From positions 248,001 through 312,000 of the forward strand of contig JADKDJ010000005.1 in the NCBI GenBank assembly GCA_016718405.1: a DNA stretch of 64,000 nt. Direction: 5' to 3'. This DNA comes from Candidatus Rhodoferax odensensis. Lineage in GTDB: Bacteria; Pseudomonadota; Gammaproteobacteria; Burkholderiales; Burkholderiaceae_C. This document shows positions 16,410 through 24,435 of the stretch, piece by piece (position 1 is the stretch's first letter; the number at the start of each line of letters is the position of its first letter). The position numbers and the translations under genes were made by a program. The notes beneath the pieces were generated by a model. That model searched no databases, had not been told where the DNA came from, and was given only the letters and a program-made list of their open reading frames with translations.

Positions 16410-18017
16410 TCAGTGGCGCCAGATCAGTTGATTGCGTCCCAGGCGCTTGGCTTCAAACAGCGCATCGTCGGCATCTTTGATGAGCGTTTCGACGTTGACG
16501 GAAATCGGAAACTGGGACAATCCCGCTGAAAATGTGGTGTTAAACCAGGTTTCCCTAAACGGGTATCTGATCTCCGCGAAGTCGCGGCGGATGCGGTCCA
16601 GCACTTCCAATCCCTGTTCAGCACGCGAGTTGGGCAGGATCACGATGAACTCTTCACCGCCGTAGCGTCCAACCAGATCGGTCTTGCGCAACCGCTGCTT
16701 GAGGAGCCAGGCCAGACTGCGGATGACTTGGTCGCCGACGGGGTGACCATAGCTGTCGTTCACGCTCTTGAAGTGGTCAATGTCGATCATGGCCACGGTC
16801 AGTGTCTCGTTGCCCGCTTCGGCCGCCTTGACCGCCGTCTGCAGTCGTTCCTTGGAGGTCAGGTGGTTGAGCATTCCGGTCAGGCTGTCATGTTGCATGG
16901 ATCGGCGCAACGTGCGATAGCGTTCAATCTTGCTCTTGACGACCGCGTTCAAAATGACCGGATTGAACGGCTTGGTCAGAAAGTGATCGCCGCCAAGACG
17001 CAGCGCATCCACTTGCAAGGCAACGTCCGAGTCCCCAGACAAGTACACCACCGGCGTAGATAGAAATTCGGCATGCTGACGGATCACCCGGGTTGCCTCC
17101 ACTCCTGTGCAATCGGGCATGTACATGTCCATCAGGATCAGATCCGGCTGAAAGTGCCGCAGGCCCAAAAGGACTTCACTGGGTTTGGTGACCGCAAATG
17201 ATTCGATCCCACTTTGCTCCAGCGTGCGTCGAATGGACTTGCTGGCGGTCCACGAGTCCTCGACCACAAGCACGCGATAGGGGGGGTCTTCGTCGCGGCT
17301 ACAGACCTCGATGATCTTGGCCATGACGACCGCATCGGGCGTGCCATGAGCAAAGCAGAAATCACAGCCAGCGGCCAACGCGACTTTGAGGTTGTTGAAG
17401 TCTGATCTCAGGTTGTGCACTATCAAGTCGGTGGCGGAAAACCTCGCACGCAGGGCGCGAGCGTTGTGACAAGTCTCCTCCAACGCCAAATCGCCGCCGT
17501 CGATCAGTACGATGGCTGGCTCTGTGGTGTCTGTAGGCAAGGTCGCCCAGTCGAACACGTGGGTGTGAATTCCAAAGTACCGCAGCTGCGTGATCAGATC
17601 TCGCCAAGGCTCTGGGGTGCTGCCCAGGAGCCACATGTGGTGAACGAAACTCGACTCTGCTGGCAGAACGGGCTCGCTGCTGGCGCGACGCTGTTCCGTC
17701 GCCGGCGTGCTGTTGCTGTCTATGAAGTTGGCCACTCGAGCCTGTAGACCTTCTATGCGACTGCTCAAATCGCCCAGTGTGCCCGGTGGAATGTGGTGGC
17801 TTGACTCATCGTCAAACAGCGACAAGACCTGTTGCTCCAGTCCGTGGGAGATTTGGTGCAGGCCGGAGAGACCCTTGCTGTGCAGAAAAGCGGAGAAGCT
17901 CGACAGGGAGACCGCGAACTCGACAAATTCGTCGAAGCCGCACGCGCCAACGTAGGTACGCCACTTGACGTAGAACTCCTCGCTCTTCTTTTTGAGTTCG
18001 ATCGGGGCGCAGGACAT
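16410..18017 (-). CDS. Response regulator with C-terminal GGEEF diguanylate cyclase
   Basis: Makes cyclic di-GMP from two GTP under control of a receiver domain. The 535-aa product has an N-terminal helical region (1-110), a degenerate receiver-like segment (about 120-235), a full receiver domain (about 246-365: VLVVEDSW, phospho-acceptor in ILMDMYMPD, KPF) and a GGDEF domain. The active site is YGGEEF near residue 452, with an I-site RKTD five residues before it, so the enzyme should be active and product-inhibited. The first ATG, at 18017, was used; the frame is open to a TTG at 18077. No partner kinase is adjacent. Confidence 0.88.
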   Translation of the reverse strand: MSCAPIELKKKSEEFYVKWRTYVGACGFDEFVEFAVSLSSFSAFLHSKGLSGLHQISHGLEQQVLSLFDDESSHHIPPGTLGDLSSRIEGLQARVANFIDSNSTPATEQRRASSEPVLPAESSFVHHMWLLGSTPEPWRDLITQLRYFGIHTHVFDWATLPTDTTEPAIVLIDGGDLALEETCHNARALRARFSATDLIVHNLRSDFNNLKVALAAGCDFCFAHGTPDAVVMAKIIEVCSRDEDPPYRVLVVEDSWTASKSIRRTLEQSGIESFAVTKPSEVLLGLRHFQPDLILMDMYMPDCTGVEATRVIRQHAEFLSTPVVYLSGDSDVALQVDALRLGGDHFLTKPFNPVILNAVVKSKIERYRTLRRSMQHDSLTGMLNHLTSKERLQTAVKAAEAGNETLTVAMIDIDHFKSVNDSYGHPVGDQVIRSLAWLLKQRLRKTDLVGRYGGEEFIVILPNSRAEQGLEVLDRIRRDFAEIRYPFRETWFNTTFSAGLSQFPISVNVETLIKDADDALFEAKRLGRNQLIWRH

Positions 18018-18323
18018 TTGCTTGAATCCAACAACCGGTGAGCGGTCTCGACACAGACCGGGAAAGGGTGCGAGCAATTGCTTGATTGCTTGGCAGCCTA
18101 AATTTAACGCACAAGTATAGGACGCAGCGATCGCCGCTCAGTTCGGTATGTCGACCGTTAGTCCGTTTGCGCATAGGCAGGCACCCACGGACAAACAGCA
18201 GCGGTTGGGCGGATGCAAACCCTCCGAAACAGTGGAGCGCGGCATGTGTACCTCGCGCCGGACGGCTTGCAAGTTGCTGCAAGTCGGCTGGATAATGCCC
18301 TATCGGTTACGTTTTGACTACGT
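18018..18323. other. Gap with no supported gene
   Basis: About 300 bases between the diguanylate cyclase start and the tRNA-Thr terminator. I see no credible coding sequence on either strand. The leftward promoter of the cyclase gene must lie here, but no clear -10/-35 pair stands out. An open frame across the region runs into the tRNA gene and is spurious. Confidence 0.5.
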
Positions 18324-18359
18324 GAAAAAGCCCCCGACTCTTGCGAATCAGGGGCTTTC
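18324..18359 (-). terminator. Rho-independent terminator after tRNA-Thr
   Basis: On the minus strand, GAAAGCCCC and GGGGCTTTTTC arms flank a 16-nt loop, with a T run on the 3' side. It begins four bases after the encoded CCA end of tRNA-Thr, so it should end the tRNA (and possibly fbp) transcript. Confidence 0.8.
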
Positions 18360-18362
18360 ACG

Positions 18363-18438
18363 TGGTGCCGGAGAGATGAATCGAACACCCGACCTTCTCA
18401 TTACGAATGAGCTGCTCTACCGACTGAGCTACACCGGC
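18363..18438 (-). tRNA. tRNA-Thr (CGT)
   Basis: A 76-nt cloverleaf including an encoded CCA. The acceptor is GCCGGTG/CTCCGGC-type with a GU pair, the D-arm is GCTC-AGTCGGTA-GAGC, the anticodon loop TTCGTAA gives anticodon CGT (reads ACG), and the T-arm contains GGTGTTCGATTC. It lies only 11 bases after the fbp stop on the same strand, so it may be read through from fbp. Confidence 0.95.
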
Positions 18439-18449
18439 TAAGCCCTGGA

Positions 18450-19454
18450 TTATAGCCCGGTGTGGTAGCTGGTGACACGCTCGACTTCGTTTTTGGAGCC
18501 CAGGATGACACTTACCCGTTCGTGCAAACGCGAGGGTTGGATGTCGAGAATTCGCTCTCGGCCGTTGGTGGCGGCGCCGCCAGCTTGTTCAATCAACCAG
18601 GCCATGGGGTTGGCCTCATACATCAGGCGCAGTTTTCCGGCTTTCTCCGGTTCGCGCTTGTCCCAGGGGTACATGAAGACGCCGCCGCGGGTGAGAATGC
18701 GGTGCACATCAGCCACCATGCTGGCGATCCAGCGCATGTTGAAGTTCTTGCCGCGCGGCCCCTCAACGCCTTGCAGGCACTCGTCGATGTAGCGCTTCAC
18801 GGGTGCGTCCCAGTGACGCATGTTGCTCATGTTGATGGCGAACTCCTTGGTGTCGGCCGCAATCTTGACGTGTTCCTGCGTCAGCACAAAGGAGCCCTGC
18901 TCGCGGTCCAGTGTGAACATGGCCACGCCATCGCCGACCGTGAGCACCAGGGTCGTTTGCGGGCCGTACACGCAGTAGCCTGCCGCCACCTGCTTGCAGC
19001 CTGCTTGCAGGAAGTCTTGCTCCGAGACGCCCGCACCTTCTGGCTTGACCAGCACGCTGAAGATGGTGCCGATGCTCACATTGACGTCGATATTGCTGGA
19101 GCCGTCCAAGGGGTCGAACAACAGCAGGTATTCGCCCTGCGGGTAGCGGTTGGGCACCACGTAGATGCCGTCCATTTCTTCGCTGGCCATGGCGGCGAGG
19201 TGACCACCCCACTCGTTTGCTTCGATCAGTACCTCGTTGGCAATGATGTCGAGCTTTTTTTGCACCTCGCCTTGAACGTTCTCACTATCGGCACTGCCTA
19301 GAACACCTCCCAAGGCGCCCTTGTTGACGGCCAGGCTGATGCTCTTGCAGGCACGGGCGACCACCTCGAGCAGCAGGCGCAACTGCGCCGGAATCAGGCC
19401 GTCTGCACGTTGCTGTTCAACCAGGTAGCGGGTCAGGGAGATTTTGGCGACCAT
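18450..19454 (-). CDS. fbp: Fructose-1,6-bisphosphatase, class 1
   Basis: Removes the 1-phosphate from fructose 1,6-bisphosphate in gluconeogenesis and, where present, the Calvin cycle. The 334-aa product shows the metal-binding EEMDG and the signature LLLFDPLDGSSNIDVNVSIG, the TRGGVFMYPWDKREPEKAGK substrate loop and the MAWLIEQAGGAA helix. ATG 19454 was chosen (MVAKISLTRYLVEQ) because the longer frame would overlap pepN. It starts seven bases after the pepN stop and is probably co-transcribed with it. With ppsA, this gives two gluconeogenic enzymes in the window. Confidence 0.96.
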   Translation of the reverse strand: MVAKISLTRYLVEQQRADGLIPAQLRLLLEVVARACKSISLAVNKGALGGVLGSADSENVQGEVQKKLDIIANEVLIEANEWGGHLAAMASEEMDGIYVVPNRYPQGEYLLLFDPLDGSSNIDVNVSIGTIFSVLVKPEGAGVSEQDFLQAGCKQVAAGYCVYGPQTTLVLTVGDGVAMFTLDREQGSFVLTQEHVKIAADTKEFAINMSNMRHWDAPVKRYIDECLQGVEGPRGKNFNMRWIASMVADVHRILTRGGVFMYPWDKREPEKAGKLRLMYEANPMAWLIEQAGGAATNGRERILDIQPSRLHERVSVILGSKNEVERVTSYHTGL

Positions 19455-19461
19455 GATGTCT

Positions 19462-22182
19462 TCAGCCTTGGGCAATGGGTTGATCGGCCAGCGCGCGCGA
19501 GACGACTTCTCGCACGTCGTTGCTCAGGTCTGCTTTGGCCGCCACGCGCTTGAGCGCTTCGTGCGCGGCGCTGCGGTACGGTTCGGCGAGTTTGGCCCAA
19601 CGGTCCAATGCGCGAGCTAGGCGCGCGGCAACCTGTGGGTTGATGCCGTCGAGCTCAAGCACACGCTCGCTCCAGAATACGTAACCGGCGGCGTCGTCGC
19701 GGTGGAACGCACCGGGATTGGCATTGCAGTAGCTGAAGATCAGGCTGCGTGCCCGGTTGGGGTTGCGCAGTGTGAAGTCGGGGTGCTGGATCAGTTGGCG
19801 CACGATAGGGAGCACATCGCCACCATGATCGCAGGCGCCGCCTTGCAGGGCAAACCACTTGTCGAGCACGAGCGCTTCGTCCTTGAACAGCGCATGGAAG
19901 CGACTCAGCGCCGGCTGCGCCAGCGCGTTCCCTGAATGCACCAGTGCGGACAGGGCCGCAAAGCGGTCGGTCATGTTGCCCGCGTGCTCAAACTGCTGGT
20001 AAGCCGCGTTGGGCCAGACCGGGTCCGCGTTGTGGCGCGCCGCAAGACACAGCTGGTGAAGAGCCAAACCAGCCAATGCGCGGCGCCCGGCAGAGTTTGG
20101 GTCGGGCCGGTAAGCGCCATTGTTGCGGTGACTCTCGAAGGCCCACTGCCAGTCCGCATGCAGCGCGACGGCCATTTGCAGGCGCATCGCCTCTCGCACG
20201 GCGTGGATGCGCTGGGGATTGACGATGTCAAGTTGCTCGCCGATGTAGGTTTCAGACGGCAGGGTCAACACCAGTTCTTTGAACGCAGCGTCCAGTGCGG
20301 GGTTGCGCAGCACCGCGCGCATGGCGTCAAGGAATGCTTGATCGAGAATGTTCGTCGCGTCGGAATCGGCGCCTGACCGAATGGCCGCCAGGGCGCAGCG
20401 CAGGGCCAGGCGCTGACCGGCTTCCCAACGGTTGAAGGCGTCACTGTCGTGTGCCAGCAGGTGTTGGAGCTCGGCGTCGGCATAGTCGTACTCCAGCGCC
20501 ACCGGCGCACTGAAGCCGCGCAGCAGTGACGGTACCGGTGCGCTGGCGACATTGACGAAGGTGAAGGTTTGGCTGGTTTGCGTCAGCACCAGCGTGTGTG
20601 TGCTGTCGCCTGCTGCGCTCTCACCCGTCAGCTGCAACGCCAGCTCACCATTGTTGTGCGCGACCAAGCCCACTACGACCGGGATCACGAAGGGTTGCTG
20701 CGGGCCCTGTCCGAGCGGCGGGCTGCATCGTTGGGAAAGGGTCAGGGTGTATGTCTGTGTTGAAGCGTCGTACTGGCCGTTGGCGCGTACGTGGGGCGTA
20801 CCCGCCTGTGAATACCAGCGCTTGAACTGTTCCAGATGGCGCGCCAGGTCCGAGTCAGGGTTGGCGTCCGCAATCGCTTGCGCGAAGTCGTCGCAAGTGA
20901 CGGCCTGTCCGTCATGGCGCTCAAAGTAAAGTTTCATGCCCCGCGCGAAACCCTGACGGCCCACCAGGGTTTGCATCATGCGTACGACTTCGGCGCCTTT
21001 TTCGTAGATGGTGACGGTGTAGAAGTTGTTGATTTCGATGTAGCTGTCGGGGCGCACCGGGTGAGCCATCGGGCCGGCGTCTTCGGGAAACTGCGCGGTG
21101 CGCAGCACGCGCACGTCTTCGATGCGCTTGACCGCGCGGGCCGATGCGTCGGCGCACAGGTCTTGGCTGAATTCCTGGTCACGAAACACCGTCAGCCCCT
21201 CCTTGAGGCTGAGCTGAAACCAATCGCGGCAGGTGACGCGGTTGCCGCTCCAGTTGTGAAAGTACTCGTGGCCCACCACCGACTCGATGTTGGCGTAGTC
21301 CGCGTCGGTGGCGGTGGCGGCGTTGGCCAGCACGAACTTGGTGTTGAAGATGTTCAGGCCCTTGTTTTCCATGGCGCCCATATTGAAGTCGCTGGTGGCC
21401 ACAATCATGAAGCGCTCCAGGTCCAGCGGCAAACCAAAGCGTGCCTCGTCCCAGGCCACGGATGCCATGAGCGAGTTCATGGCGTGCTCAGTCTTGTCCA
21501 GATCACCGGGGCGGACATAGACCTGTAGCAAATGCTCCTGCCCCGCACGCGAGCGGATACGCTGCTCCTTGCACACCAGTTGTCCCGCGACCAATGCAAA
21601 CAGGTAGGACGGCTTCTTGTGTGGATCGACCCAGGTGGCAAAGTGCCGCCCTTCATTGCCGGTACCCTCCAGCGGGCCTTGCGCGACCAGGTTGCCGTTG
21701 GACAGCAGCACCGGATACTTGGCCTTGTCGGCGCGCAGGGTGACGGTGTAGCTGGCCATCACGTCCGGGCGGTCGAGGAAGTAGGTGATGCGGCGAAAGC
21801 CCTCGGCCTCGCACTGGGTAAAAAAGGAACCATTGCTGACGTACAGGCCCATCAACTGGGTGTTCTTTGCCGGCGCGCATGTGGTGAAAATCTCCAGCTC
21901 AAAACTGCCTTCCTGAGGCAAGCCTTCGAGCACCAAGCGGTGGCCGTCGATCTTGAACGAGGCGCCCTGGCCATTGACCAGCACGCGCGCCAGATTGAGC
22001 TCTTCGCCGTCAAGCCTGAGCGCTTGCGATGCCACGTCGGGGTTGCGCCGCAGTGTCATTTTGTTGAGCACGCGGGTCTTGACGGGGTCCAAATCAAACG
22101 TCAGGTTGACGTGGTCAATCCAGTAGGCCGGAGCCACGTAGTCCTCGCGGCGAACTGCGGTGGCGATTCCTTCGTTGATCAT
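19462..22182 (-). CDS. pepN: Aminopeptidase N
   Basis: An M1-family zinc aminopeptidase that removes N-terminal residues from peptides in the cytoplasm. The 906-aa product has the exopeptidase motif GAMENKGLN (about residue 270) and the zinc site HEYFH at about 300-306 with the third ligand Glu in SLKEGLTVFRDQEF. The C-terminal half fits the Ig-like and ARM-like domains of the E. coli-type enzyme (870 aa), so it is full length. The start is ATG at 22182. It lies between prfB and fbp, all on the minus strand. Confidence 0.96.
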   Translation of the reverse strand: MINEGIATAVRREDYVAPAYWIDHVNLTFDLDPVKTRVLNKMTLRRNPDVASQALRLDGEELNLARVLVNGQGASFKIDGHRLVLEGLPQEGSFELEIFTTCAPAKNTQLMGLYVSNGSFFTQCEAEGFRRITYFLDRPDVMASYTVTLRADKAKYPVLLSNGNLVAQGPLEGTGNEGRHFATWVDPHKKPSYLFALVAGQLVCKEQRIRSRAGQEHLLQVYVRPGDLDKTEHAMNSLMASVAWDEARFGLPLDLERFMIVATSDFNMGAMENKGLNIFNTKFVLANAATATDADYANIESVVGHEYFHNWSGNRVTCRDWFQLSLKEGLTVFRDQEFSQDLCADASARAVKRIEDVRVLRTAQFPEDAGPMAHPVRPDSYIEINNFYTVTIYEKGAEVVRMMQTLVGRQGFARGMKLYFERHDGQAVTCDDFAQAIADANPDSDLARHLEQFKRWYSQAGTPHVRANGQYDASTQTYTLTLSQRCSPPLGQGPQQPFVIPVVVGLVAHNNGELALQLTGESAAGDSTHTLVLTQTSQTFTFVNVASAPVPSLLRGFSAPVALEYDYADAELQHLLAHDSDAFNRWEAGQRLALRCALAAIRSGADSDATNILDQAFLDAMRAVLRNPALDAAFKELVLTLPSETYIGEQLDIVNPQRIHAVREAMRLQMAVALHADWQWAFESHRNNGAYRPDPNSAGRRALAGLALHQLCLAARHNADPVWPNAAYQQFEHAGNMTDRFAALSALVHSGNALAQPALSRFHALFKDEALVLDKWFALQGGACDHGGDVLPIVRQLIQHPDFTLRNPNRARSLIFSYCNANPGAFHRDDAAGYVFWSERVLELDGINPQVAARLARALDRWAKLAEPYRSAAHEALKRVAAKADLSNDVREVVSRALADQPIAQG

Positions 22183-22244
22183 GCTTGTTCTCCAGGGTTT
22201 GCAGGGCCACCTTGGTGGGGATGGCGCGTTATCAGTGAGGTGGT

Positions 22245-23347
22245 CTACACGCCCTGCTTGAGCGAGGCTTCGATGAAGATGTCCAGGTCGCCGTCGAGCA
22301 CCTTTTGTGTGGCGCTGACTTCAACGTTGGTGCGCAAGTCTTTGATGCGGCTCTTGTCCAGCACGTAGGAGCGGATCTGGTGGCCCCAGCCGACGTCGGT
22401 TTTGCTGTCTTCGAGTTTTTGCTGCTCGACCATGCGTTTGCGCATCTCAAAGTCATACAAGCGGCTGCGCAAGCGCTTCCAGGCGACGTCGCGGTTGCTG
22501 TGCTGGCTGCGGCCGTCCTGGCACTGCACCACGATACCGGTGGGAATGTGCGTCAGGCGCACGGCGGAGTCGGTCTTGTTGATGTGCTGGCCGCCCGCGC
22601 CGCTGGCGCGAAAGGTGTCGGTGCGCACGTCGGCGGGGTTGATGTCAATCTCGATCGAGTCGTCCACTTCGGGGTATACAAAGATTGAGGCGAACGAGGT
22701 GTGGCGCCCGCCCGAGGAATCGAAGGGCGACTTGCGCACCAGCCGGTGCACACCGGTCTCGGTTCGCAGCAGCCCAAAGCGTATTCACCTTCGACTTTGA
22801 TCGTGGCGCCCTTGATGCCTGCCGTGTCACCTGGCGTTTCGTCTTCCAGCGTGGCCTTGAAGCCCTTGCGTTCGGCGTACTTGAGGTACTGGCGCAGCAA
22901 CATGCTGGCCCAGTCACACGCTTCGGTGCCACCCGCGCCAGCCTGGATGTCGACAAAGGCGTTGAGCGGGTCAGCCGGGTTGTTGAACATGCGCCTGAAC
23001 TCCAGCCCTTCGATGATGCTGGCCAGTTTGGCGGTCTCGGCTTCGATCGTCAGAAGGCCGGCCTCATCACCGTCCTCCTTGGACATCTCGTACAACTCAC
23101 TGTTGTCGGCGAGCTCGCTGGTCAGGTTGTCCAGGGTCACGACGACGGTGTCGAGCGACTTCTTCTCGCGGCCCAGCTCCTGCGCGCGCTTGCTGTCGTT
23201 CCAGACGGTGGGGTCTTCGAGCGAGGCGTTGACCGTCCTCAGGCGTTCGGCTTTGGCATCGTAGTCAAAGATACCCCGTAAGTCCTGCGTTCTGGCGCTC
23301 AGGTCTGAGAGCCGGGTGCCAATGAGGTTGATACGTTCTGCTTCCAT
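22245..23347 (-). CDS. prfB: Peptide chain release factor 2, internally frameshifted in this sequence
   Basis: RF2 ends translation at UGA and UAA. The N-terminal part (23347 down to about 22775) and the C-terminal part (about 22770 to 22245) lie in different frames. The first reads VEGEYALG, then switches to nonsense; the second resumes as LLRTETGVHRLVRKSPFDSSGG. Adding one C near 22773 joins them into about 367 aa, against 365 in E. coli. The GGQ motif (SGAGGQHINKTDS) is intact in the second part. Because RF2 is essential in nearly all bacteria, a sequencing indel is the likely cause. The start is ATG at 23347 (MEAERINLIG). A second anomaly is at the recoding site, 23264-23277. Confidence 0.9.
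23264..23277 (-). other. prfB: prfB recoding-site sequence, one G shorter than the canonical form
   Basis: On the coding strand GGGGTATCTTTGAC matches the classical RF2 autoregulatory frameshift site, whose E. coli form is AGGGGGTATCTTTGAC. There the ribosome pauses at CTT TGA and slips +1. Here only four Gs precede TATC, so the frame reads straight through as GIFDYDAK with no in-frame TGA. Either one G was lost in sequencing, and the programmed shift really exists, or this lineage has lost the control. Confidence 0.7.
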
Positions 23348-23391
23348 GATGGGGTCCTGATCGTGTGAGATTCAATTAACCCGCCATTTTC

Positions 23392-24336
23392 TCACGGCCG
23401 CTCATCCGCAGGGTCCGAGGCGTTCATTTCGCCTGGCGTCAGGAATGCGTCGATCAGCTGCGCCAATTGTTCTGGCTGGTCGTGGTGCATCATGTGTCCG
23501 GCATCCTCGATGCGTTCTACGCGCACATTGGCCACTTTCTGCAGTCGCTCGTGGTACTGCGACAGCGTGAATTTCCCGTTGAACCACTGGTCAAGACTGT
23601 TGTCACTCGCTTCCACGGCCAGCGTTGGTGCGGTGATGCGCTGATACACCTCCAGTACCTCATCGACACGATAGAGCTGCGCGTTTGATACTTTGTGCGC
23701 CGCGTTGCCCAGGATTTCCCATTTGCCCTGCGCGTTGGCGCGTGCCCAGTGCTGGGCTAACCACTGCGCCTTGTGCTGGCTCAGGCGGGCGTTGGTCTTC
23801 ATCAGGCGCCGGGCCACACCGTCGACGTCGTCGTAGGCTTTGAGGTCCATTTCGCCGGCATGCAGCTTCTTGAGCTCGTCCATCCACTTGGCGTAGCGGC
23901 CCGGCGCCTGCGACGGTTTGGTCAGCGGCATGCCAAAGCCCTCCAGGTTGACCAGTCGGCGGATGCGCTCGGGGCGCACGCCGGCATACAGCATTGCGAT
24001 GTTGCCACCCATGCTGTGCCCGATCAGGTCAACCGGCTGCGCGCCGGCGTAGTAGTCCAGCAAAAAATCAAGGTCGGCCAGGTAGTCCGGGAACCAGTAG
24101 TTGTCCACGGCGCCCGACTTGGTCAGACCGTAACCGCGCCAGTCTGGTGCGATGATGTGACGGTCTTGTGCAAAGGCGTCGACCACGAACTGGTAGGACG
24201 CAGAGACATCCATCCAGCCATGCACCATCACCAGCGGGGCCTGGCCGGCCCGAGGTTCGCCCCAGACTCGAACGTGGTAATCGAGGCAACGGATACGGGT
24301 GAACTCGCTGCGCGAGGCGCGTCTGACTTGGTACAT
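23392..24336 (-). CDS. Alpha/beta hydrolase
   Basis: A 314-aa alpha/beta-hydrolase fold protein. The oxyanion motif is MVHGWMDVSAS (about residue 38), the nucleophile elbow GHSMGGN (Ser near residue 107), and the likely catalytic His lies in DAGHMMHHDQPEQL. A cap region with several basic residues separates them. The substrate cannot be told from sequence; related proteins are esterases or epoxide-hydrolase-like enzymes. It is divergent from the acyl-CoA synthetase gene 99 bases away, which suggests but does not show a shared role in acyl metabolism. Confidence 0.8.
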   Translation of the reverse strand: MYQVRRASRSEFTRIRCLDYHVRVWGEPRAGQAPLVMVHGWMDVSASYQFVVDAFAQDRHIIAPDWRGYGLTKSGAVDNYWFPDYLADLDFLLDYYAGAQPVDLIGHSMGGNIAMLYAGVRPERIRRLVNLEGFGMPLTKPSQAPGRYAKWMDELKKLHAGEMDLKAYDDVDGVARRLMKTNARLSQHKAQWLAQHWARANAQGKWEILGNAAHKVSNAQLYRVDEVLEVYQRITAPTLAVEASDNSLDQWFNGKFTLSQYHERLQKVANVRVERIEDAGHMMHHDQPEQLAQLIDAFLTPGEMNASDPADERP

Positions 24337-24435
24337 CGTGTTTCCTTGCGGGACCCAGCGGCGTGCGGCGCCGCCCGGTCATTGGCTACTTAGAATTTGT
24401 CTGTCAACTAGCGGACCATCATACGGAGACCTATC

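Noticed and set aside
18148..18441. 97-codon plus-strand frame ending in the tRNA-Thr region
   Set aside because: Its C-terminal third is a translation of the tRNA gene and its terminator; a familiar spurious ORF.
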